64,000 bases of DNA from Paramoeba atlantica (taxonomy: Eukaryota > Discosea): positions 62,001-126,000 of the forward strand of contig CDRNVI010000004.1 of the NCBI GenBank assembly GCA_977017575.1. Direction: 5' to 3'. A model generated the notes under the pieces. It made no database searches. It was not told where the DNA came from and saw only the letters and a program-made list of their open reading frames with translations. This document shows, piece by piece, positions 58,392 through 64,000 of the stretch (the stretch's first letter is position 1; the number at the start of each line of letters is the position of its first letter). The translations under genes were made by a program, and so were the position numbers.

Positions 58392-59093
58392 TCAAAAATA
58401 ACCCTGGCTGCGTGACAAATGGGGATGTCGTAGGGGTCCCGGGGTAAAATCTTGATTCTCTGTGGTGCGACGGCCGTGTGAGGTGTAACGTCTGGATGAG
58501 AGATCTTCTGGTGAACCAACACGTTCGGCTGCACCTGCCACTGGTGAAAACGCAGTCACCCCATCCACGAGTGCCTGCACTTCGTTGCAGTTGCCCTCTA
58601 AAAACGTAACAAGATGTCTCACCCGTTGTAGAAGCTCTTGTTGTTCAGGCGTAGTGCTGTCTTTGGCGTGTTTGTCAGTTCCTTCGTGTGAAGCAGGGGA
58701 CAATTGTAAAGGCCGCGTCAAATGATGGTGTGCAACCTGTTTTAATGTTGATTCGAGTAATTCTACCCCCTGCTCCAGTTGATTAACAAAAACAGTGCCC
58801 GTAGTATCTTGTTCTGTAAGCAAAGTTCCGTCGTACCTGAACAAAAGATTTACTACTTGTTCGTAAGCGTGCTGAAGGCGTGAAAATAAATCATTGGTGT
58901 TTGGGGTAGAATCCTGAGCGTCCTTTTCCAAAGTCCAAGACGAAGCAATGTGGGATCGAAGTGCTTCACTTGTCGTCGTCGTAGATTGTGATGGCACTAT
59001 CTGTGTGGAATTTTTAATCTCAGAGTCCCCATTTTTAGGTGACGTACAGAGCTGTATTCCCGGCTTCAAGGTAGTATTCCCGGCTTCAAGCAT
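58392..59093 (-). CDS. Unknown polar protein, 233 aa
   Basis: A 233-residue protein. A central helical region (about residues 68-110: DLFSRLQHAYEQVVNLLFRY, and VNQLEQGVELLESTLKQV) and a second helix (QQELLQRVRHLVTFLEGNC) are flanked by disordered Ser/Thr-rich ends. The layout of two or three helices with coiled-coil character resembles small subunits of multi-protein complexes, such as Mediator or tethering factors, but I cannot name a family. The C-terminus is basic (SRRYTSHGRRTTEN). The start overlaps a 17-bp direct repeat (TATTCCCGGCTTCAAG, about 59055-59090), so the first residues (AGNTTLKPGI) derive from it. No hydrophobic segments. Confidence 0.55.
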   Translation of the reverse strand: MLEAGNTTLKPGIQLCTSPKNGDSEIKNSTQIVPSQSTTTTSEALRSHIASSWTLEKDAQDSTPNTNDLFSRLQHAYEQVVNLLFRYDGTLLTEQDTTGTVFVNQLEQGVELLESTLKQVAHHHLTRPLQLSPASHEGTDKHAKDSTTPEQQELLQRVRHLVTFLEGNCNEVQALVDGVTAFSPVAGAAERVGSPEDLSSRRYTSHGRRTTENQDFTPGPLRHPHLSRSQGYF

Positions 59094-59390
59094 AAAATTT
59101 CTCTATGCGAAATAAAATAGAAACCTAAGTGCAGTAAAATGTACGGTTCTACATTGTTTTCATTGTTTTTAAAAATCAATGCAACTACATACCATGCAGC
59201 TTAAATGCTCATTTGTAAATCATTTTTAGATAATTTTTACATTTTATTAAATGTCACATGATTCTTACGCTTCAGATCACGCGACAAAAATCATTTTTTC
59301 GACAGGAAAAACACGCCTCCTTTTCTTACTTTCCTCGGTGAGTCCTTTCCGTTTCTTCAACGTTCTGTGTGTTTTAGTCCCTTACCTTTT

Positions 59391-59660
59391 TTACCTTAAC
59401 CTCCGTGCCTCTCGGTCAGTTTCCATGAGTGCCAACACGTCGTCTTTTCGACATGGCCCTTTCACGTTTCGAATAATCGTGCGTCCGCTCTCCTGTAACG
59501 ATCCATCCTCGGCAAGGAGTCTGACGCGTACTTGGGTGACACCCCCGCGACTTCCCGTACGGCCCAGAACCTCAATAACCTGCGCCAGTCGCGCGTGGTC
59601 TCCTTGCTGGAGCACAACGTCCTCTTTCTTGTTGGAGAGGTCCTTCTCTTTACGAGACAT
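59391..59660 (-). CDS. RPS28: 40S ribosomal protein S28 (eS28)
   Basis: The ATG at 59660 ([14 protein letters not shown]) is preferred; codons upstream to 59738 are leader. The 89-residue product has the S28 OB-fold hallmarks [43 protein letters not shown] and the end [10 protein letters not shown]. It has about 20 extra residues at the N-terminus compared with the usual 65-69. Its length and motifs otherwise match. A component of the small subunit near the mRNA exit. The 148 nt upstream of the ATG contain no AG on the coding strand, so the nearest possible splice acceptor is at about 59808. Confidence 0.95.
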   Translation of the reverse strand: MSRKEKDLSNKKEDVVLQQGDHARLAQVIEVLGRTGSRGGVTQVRVRLLAEDGSLQESGRTIIRNVKGPCRKDDVLALMETDREARRLR

Positions 59661-60246
59661 AGGGGTAGGAAAGCGGTATTTAGGAGAGTCGTAAAATAAT
59701 GTATAAGAATAATGTATAGAATAAAGGTTGAGAAACAAGTTGAAAGGACGGGAGTTATGGTGGAAATTTAATGAAATAGGGAAACACGAATCGCGTATAC
59801 AAAGTATCTTTAATCTCTTATCCGGTAATATTAAAGAAGTGGAATTCTATTGAAAAAAGAGCAAGTGGTCGAAAATGCCAGGAATAAATATTTTCCTATA
59901 CTGTATGTAAAGATAAATTCGACACTCTGAAAAGTCAACTGCATTCTATTGGCAAAACTAATCACGAATAGCTTACCAGCTTCTATGATTATAGACAACA
60001 ATTTACAAAATTTCAAAACAAAGTAAAGAGAAACAATAGCGTGAGACAGATGAAAAACTGGCATACTTTAATTGTGGATCCATCAACAGCAATACATGTT
60101 ACTTTAATGATTTAAAGTGAGTAAAGCAAAACAAAAAAAAGCAAGAATCAAATAACAGCAAGTAAAGTGAGTGAAGGTGATCGAAGAAAAAACACAAATG
60201 AAGAGTAAATTTTGCAAGAAAATAAACTTAGCCAAAAAACACCCCC
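59661..60246. other. Spacer with an AG-free pyrimidine-rich leader
   Basis: From 59661 to 59807 the minus strand contains no AG dinucleotide and is rich in C and T. The rest (59810-60246) is AT-rich and is the 3' UTR of the PSP1 gene. No gene is seen. Confidence 0.5.
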
Positions 60247-61437
60247 CTACACCTCCTTCCCTCCTCCCCACCCCGGGGCATTCCCATTGACGTTCTGCAG
60301 CCAAATCCGAGACCCAAATACACGAAACAGTTCCCGAATCAGAGATCGGAAATCCAACCCGTGCTCTGCATAGAAATAGAATGTAACCTTTTTTCGGTCA
60401 TACTGGTAGGCGCATCCCAACACCAGCAACGGTAAGCGATAGGTTAACGCATATTCCGCACAGATCCGAGCTGCATGGTATTCCAAAATACAGACCTCAT
60501 TCTGAAATTGTTTGCACTCCTCCAATGTCGCTAAACGTAAAATTCGACCCGATTCGATTTTAATATTTCTAGAATCGGGAAATTTTTCTTGTTTCATCGT
60601 TTTCGACATTAACGGATGCACCGGAATAGGAACATTACAACTTTGGTTCTCCCATTTCCCCTCCTCCATTCTCCCCATTCTATTTTCACTCTTTTCTTCA
60701 TTCTTATTCATATTCTTTTCCTCTTTATGCTCATTCTTCTCATTATTATTCTTATTATTATTGCTTTTCTTATCCCCTAAATGCGTAACTCTCCCTAAAT
60801 CCACCCCCCGGTCGGCATCCACCAACACGTAGGCCCCGCAGGGCAGAGGGGAGGGACTGGGATAGTACCGCGTGCTTCCGTATTTGAACCCCACAGCAAT
60901 GGTGTGGTAAGACAAAAGAGAACGCAGGGGATGGGGTAAATAAGGGGATGAAGAAAAGGAAGAGGAAGAGGAAGAAGAATAAAAAGAAGAGGGGGGATAG
61001 GGGGAAAAAGAGGAAGAAGAAAGAGGGGGAAGATTAGAAAGGGTAGAAAGGGGGGAAGGGTGTTTGGAGAGGACCGGCTTTGGGGGAAGCATTCGGGTAG
61101 GGTGGGATGCGACATGATTGAGATTCGTGGAATCGGACAAAGGGAGTCGAGAGGATGAGGTTTTGGGGATAAAGGAGGAAGAAGGGGAAGAATGGGGGTG
61201 GGGGGATAGGTGGAGGTGTTGGAAAGGGTGGGTAAGGGTGTTTTCCGTATCCTCGTCGTTTTTGTTGCACATTGGGTGGTTGGGGTGATCGGAGGTGTGA
61301 TCGGACAAGTCGTCAAATTCTTCCTCACCGATGGCATGTGGAGGTGAGAGGGGAAGCTTTGGAAGGGCGTCGAGATTGATGAGAGACTCCAGTGGGTTTT
61401 CTGTATGAAATACGGTGGTAGGGGTGAAGTGCCGCAT
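60247..61437 (-). CDS. PSP1 C-terminal domain protein with low-complexity insert
   Basis: About 396 residues from the ATG at 61437 (MRHFTPTTVFHTENPLES); the 14 codons upstream begin with TTG and are probably not used. The first 180 residues are Ser/Pro/His-rich and disordered. The PSP1 domain then begins: AVGFKYGSTRYYPS, GAYVLVDADRGVDLGRVTHLG; it resumes after an insert with GRILRLATLEECKQF, AARICAEYAL, and YDRKKVTFYFYAEHGLDFRSLIRELFRVF-type residues. The insert of about 75 residues is Asn/Lys/Glu-rich (NNNKNNNEKNEHKEEKN) and interrupts the domain in a loop. PSP1 domains occur in the yeast polymerase suppressor Psp1 and in bacterial PSP1/YaaT proteins; in kinetoplastids several bind RNA-related complexes. 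A precise function cannot be given. Confidence 0.82.
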   Translation of the reverse strand: MRHFTPTTVFHTENPLESLINLDALPKLPLSPPHAIGEEEFDDLSDHTSDHPNHPMCNKNDEDTENTLTHPFQHLHLSPHPHSSPSSSFIPKTSSSRLPLSDSTNLNHVASHPTRMLPPKPVLSKHPSPLSTLSNLPPLSSSSFSPYPPSSFYSSSSSSSFSSSPYLPHPLRSLLSYHTIAVGFKYGSTRYYPSPSPLPCGAYVLVDADRGVDLGRVTHLGDKKSNNNKNNNEKNEHKEEKNMNKNEEKSENRMGRMEEGKWENQSCNVPIPVHPLMSKTMKQEKFPDSRNIKIESGRILRLATLEECKQFQNEVCILEYHAARICAEYALTYRLPLLVLGCAYQYDRKKVTFYFYAEHGLDFRSLIRELFRVFGSRIWLQNVNGNAPGWGGGKEV

Positions 61438-61575
61438 GTGTGTATGTGGTGAGGTAAGAATGAATGAAAAGATGACCAAATCAAAGAATAAAAAGGGTTT
61501 ATTTCACAAAGCATCGTTGACTGAAATGAGGCTAAAAGTATAAAGTTCTACACAAGGTTGGCATTATGAAAGGAG

Positions 61576-63198
61576 CTAGAAAATAGAACAACGTGCTCCC
61601 TCATCCTCAATGCTCTCATCTTCAGTCCCCGATTCCCTTCCCACATTGTTGTCTCGTATATTTTGTTCTTTGGGTACTTTTGTTTTATTCCTAGGATTTT
61701 TATGGGGTTTCGGACCGTGTGTCACGTTCTTCTTACTGTCGTTTTTGGTGCTTTCGGAATGAATATTCGATGTATTGGGCCTTCCATTCCTTGCTCCTTG
61801 CGAATGACTCTGTGAAGAATTGCTCGATTCAGAAGTTAACGTTAGTTTGTGAAGAGATGTGGTACGGTGCGTCATATCATCAGCCATCCCAGAACTGCAA
61901 TTCGTAGTCTTGTCGTTCTCCATGGCTCGCATCGTGACCTTGTGTTTGGAAGATTGTAGGTGCGTTTGATAAGAATTCATCGACTTAAAAAACTTTTTAC
62001 AAGGTCTACAATCAAAAGAACTAGTTGTGGTGTCCTCTTGGGTTACCACCGATTTCGCCTCGGAGACCAGTTCAGTCTCATTTGCTGCGTTTATCTCCTT
62101 GTTTTCACAGACACTATCATTCTCTCCATTTGCAACATCTCCCTCTTCCGGTTCTACCCCTTCCTTCTCTTCTCCCTTTTCACCCTCTGTCGTATTGTGA
62201 CTACTCTGCGTATCATTTTCCTTCCCTTTCCCTCGTCTTCCCCTTCCTTTTCTTCTCCCCTCACTTTGTTGCTCCATTAAAGCTTCATACAACGCCTCAT
62301 GTTCCTGAAATCGCATCTCCTCCTCATGCAACTCCTCGGCCGATTTTGCTTCCAAATCCGCTGCTACACTCTCGGCATGTCTTTGTAACTTTTCTAACCT
62401 CAACACCTCAGCGATGGCTAATTTTTCTTCTCTTTTCTTCTGCTGTTCTTTTTGTGCCTCCCCGACCCGCGGGTCTAATGTCATCACGTATCGCCGTAAC
62501 ATTCGGACGGTTGTGGAATACGACCGCTGGGCTTCCCCTCGGAGTCGCGCATTTTCTCTTGCCATCGCCTTACGCTCTTGTCGGCAGCTGGCCTCAAACT
62601 CTTTATGCTCCTCACAGTGCGCAAACGATAAACGCGTCGTAAAATCTTCCCAGGCGGTGTAAAAAAACAAAGTTTCATGTCCCGGCGTTGTGGTATCCCC
62701 AAACGAGGGTAATACCGTTGAATCCGTACTCGCGTTTGCCGTTTTTCCTCCTCTCCCCCCTTTTCCTCCTCCCCCACCTCCCTCACGCTCTCGTTTCGCA
62801 ATCTCCTCAAACACACGCCGGTAAACCGCATAAAACCCTTTTTCATTGTCGTCCCCAAATCCGGTATAGCAGGCCTCACTGAAATAACGATAGAGCTGAG
62901 CCTCGAGGTCATCATCTTCTCTATTTTTATGGTTCTTCGAATTCGTTTCATCGTAACTCGGGTTTAAGATTTGTTCCTTGTGGTTATCGTACCACGCGCG
63001 CTCCGGGGGGTTCGACAGCACCCCGTAGGCGTGGGCGAGTTCCTTAAACATGGCCTCCGCCTGGGCGACCCGGTGGGGGTTCTTGTCGGGGTGCCACAGC
63101 AGCGCGAGTTGGCGGTACGCGGTTTGGATTTCGGAAGCGGTGGCGGAGGAGGTGACGTTAAGGACGTCGTAGAAACACCGACGACGGGGGCAGGTCAT
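61576..63198 (-). CDS. DNAJC21/Jjj1-like J-domain protein with C2H2 zinc finger
   Basis: About 540 residues from the ATG at 63198 (MTCPRRRCFYDVL), which puts the J domain at the very N-terminus as in Jjj1; a longer version from 63258 is possible. The J domain (residues about 7-75) has the HPD motif in LLWHPDKNP. A conserved region after it (FYTAWEDFTTRLSFAHCEEH, then RRYVMTLDPRV) is the DNAJC21 middle domain. A long charged coiled coil follows. A C2H2 finger of the U1-like type is at about 415-440 (FDCRPCKKFFKSMNSYQTHLQSSKHK minus flanks). Jjj1 stimulates Hsp70 (Ssa) in recycling of Arx1-Alb1 from pre-60S particles, so a role in ribosome maturation is inferred. The tail is Ser/Asn/Lys-rich. 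The gene's 5' end is GC-rich. Confidence 0.87.
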   Translation of the reverse strand: MTCPRRRCFYDVLNVTSSATASEIQTAYRQLALLWHPDKNPHRVAQAEAMFKELAHAYGVLSNPPERAWYDNHKEQILNPSYDETNSKNHKNREDDDLEAQLYRYFSEACYTGFGDDNEKGFYAVYRRVFEEIAKREREGGGGGGKGGRGGKTANASTDSTVLPSFGDTTTPGHETLFFYTAWEDFTTRLSFAHCEEHKEFEASCRQERKAMARENARLRGEAQRSYSTTVRMLRRYVMTLDPRVGEAQKEQQKKREEKLAIAEVLRLEKLQRHAESVAADLEAKSAEELHEEEMRFQEHEALYEALMEQQSEGRRKGRGRRGKGKENDTQSSHNTTEGEKGEEKEGVEPEEGDVANGENDSVCENKEINAANETELVSEAKSVVTQEDTTTSSFDCRPCKKFFKSMNSYQTHLQSSKHKVTMRAMENDKTTNCSSGMADDMTHRTTSLHKLTLTSESSNSSQSHSQGARNGRPNTSNIHSESTKNDSKKNVTHGPKPHKNPRNKTKVPKEQNIRDNNVGRESGTEDESIEDEGARCSIF

Positions 63199-63410
63199 GG
63201 GGGAAAGGCTGGGTTTTGTAGTCTTTTGTACTCCAAATTTCGTTACAAAAAAACGCATGAAAACAACGCGCGAAATTTTAACAAATCTACGTTTCTTTTT
63301 TTACTATCATTAAACTCATCTACCCCCAATTTACACTTCTACACACACGTACCTATGGGGTTCAGTAAACTACGACTACATCTACAACTCCCCCTTCCCG
63401 ACCCCGTTCC

Positions 63411-63998
63411 TTAATACGGTCCATGCATGCGGAACTTCCCCTGCTTATGCACATCCTGGAAGTCCCACCGCGTCCGTCGTCTCCAATTATGCCGGTCAGG
63501 AAAGATTTCTGGATGCGGTCCGGCATACGTCATGTCATAACTCGGGTGCTTGCCCCGGGCAAACGCCTTGTACTTACGATCAAACGGGGAGGGGAGTTTC
63601 ACGGGGCACATCGGGTCGCTGCGGTCCCTCCACTCCGCGTGGTACCCCTGCTGGTGTTCCCCATACATCCGAGGAGCCCAGTACCCCGGTCCTTTCGCCC
63701 CGGTCCCGACATTTGGGCTCCTCCATTGTCCAAGCTCTCCGTATTCGTTCATAAACCCGGTATCGCGGTCGGGAAACGGCAGCGCGTGCACCACACGATC
63801 CATCACGGGATTCGGTAGCTGTGCGCTCGGGTCCGCTCTCTGCTTCTCCTCACTTTTACTTCGGTACGCGAAGGTCATCAACTCCTGGGTCGTACGCATC
63901 TGTACCCCAATTACCTCATAGTCCTCCTCAATCAGACGACGTGTGGTTTCGGAGACCCGCACATTATACCGGGCGGCCCAGATCAGGGCGCGTTTCGT
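63411..63998 (-). CDS. Unknown basic protein, 5' end outside window
   Basis: The frame is open from the stop at 63411 to the window edge; the true start is beyond 64000. The visible 195 residues start TKRALIWAARYNVRVSETTRR. The protein is rich in Arg, Tyr, Trp and Pro, with motifs GYWAPRMYGEHQQGYH and HNWRRRTRWDFQDVHKQG. This composition is common among kinetoplastid mitochondrial ribosomal proteins, but I recognise no family and give no function. There is no membrane segment. Stop is TAA. Downstream spacing to the J-protein gene is about 210 bp. Confidence 0.6.
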   Translation of the reverse strand, partial: TKRALIWAARYNVRVSETTRRLIEEDYEVIGVQMRTTQELMTFAYRSKSEEKQRADPSAQLPNPVMDRVVHALPFPDRDTGFMNEYGELGQWRSPNVGTGAKGPGYWAPRMYGEHQQGYHAEWRDRSDPMCPVKLPSPFDRKYKAFARGKHPSYDMTYAGPHPEIFPDRHNWRRRTRWDFQDVHKQGKFRMHGPY

Positions 63999-64000
63999 GT

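Overview
The window is eukaryotic nuclear DNA and most resembles a kinetoplastid. About 31 host genes lie head to tail and every one is on the minus strand, which is what a polycistronic kinetoplastid transcription unit looks like. No gene needs a cis intron, including a 6.8 kb NOT1 gene. Several starts are preceded on the minus strand by a pyrimidine tract and an AG that would serve as a spliced-leader acceptor. The LRR proteins also recall those of free-living or reduced kinetoplastids such as bodonids or Perkinsela. The lineage is an inference; a diplonemid is an alternative. TGA, TAA and TAG all end genes.

Layout in coordinate order (transcription runs from 64000 to 1). 0-4.4 kb: patatin phospholipase (partial), RRP1/Nop52, an unknown protein, a syntaxin-16-like Qa-SNARE. 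5-8.7 kb: two LRR genes, fold-back repeats, a small unknown gene. 8.7-11.3 kb: nested DNA-transposon remains. 11.3-28.3 kb: F-box/JmjC protein, NOT1, cullin, REEP/DP1 protein, ribosomal L37, mitochondrial RNA polymerase. 28.5-30.2 kb: hAT transposon remnant and a MITE. 30.3-39.5 kb: LRR gene, DUF866 zinc protein, a CnoX-like thioredoxin-TPR protein, ribosomal L27, a zinc-ribbon protein, a Tc1/mariner relic, the largest LRR gene, a kelch protein. 39.5-41.3 kb: a non-coding element with long inverted repeats. 41.3-47 kb: a membrane protein, two nearly identical PABPN1-like RRM genes in tandem, a LINE endonuclease fragment, an LRR gene. 47-64 kb: an alpha-solenoid protein (possibly Nup85-like), transportin, a full ABCB transporter, an unknown protein, ribosomal S28, PSP1-domain protein, DNAJC21/Jjj1-like J protein, and a partial unknown protein.

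Most genes are housekeeping: mRNA decay, ribosome assembly and structure, nuclear transport, membrane traffic and mitochondrial transcription. They show no pathway clustering, as expected when gene order reflects co-transcription only. The accessory layer is a dispersed family of five LRR proteins with a shared N-terminal cap, plus relics of Tc1/mariner, hAT and LINE elements. The transposase remains at 9.3 and 35.3 kb are the only supported coding sequence on the plus strand.

Three housekeeping genes have a break in reading frame: NOT-neighbour F-box/JmjC (an in-frame TGA where the family has Trp), mitochondrial RNA polymerase (frame change at a G8 run), and the ABC transporter (frame change inside a CCCCCACAA minisatellite near its 5' end). 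Two of the three sit in low-complexity GC-rich DNA, so sequencing error, real mutation and repeat-length switching must be separated. Strongly GC-rich, pyrimidine-skewed islands recur at the 5' ends of many genes.
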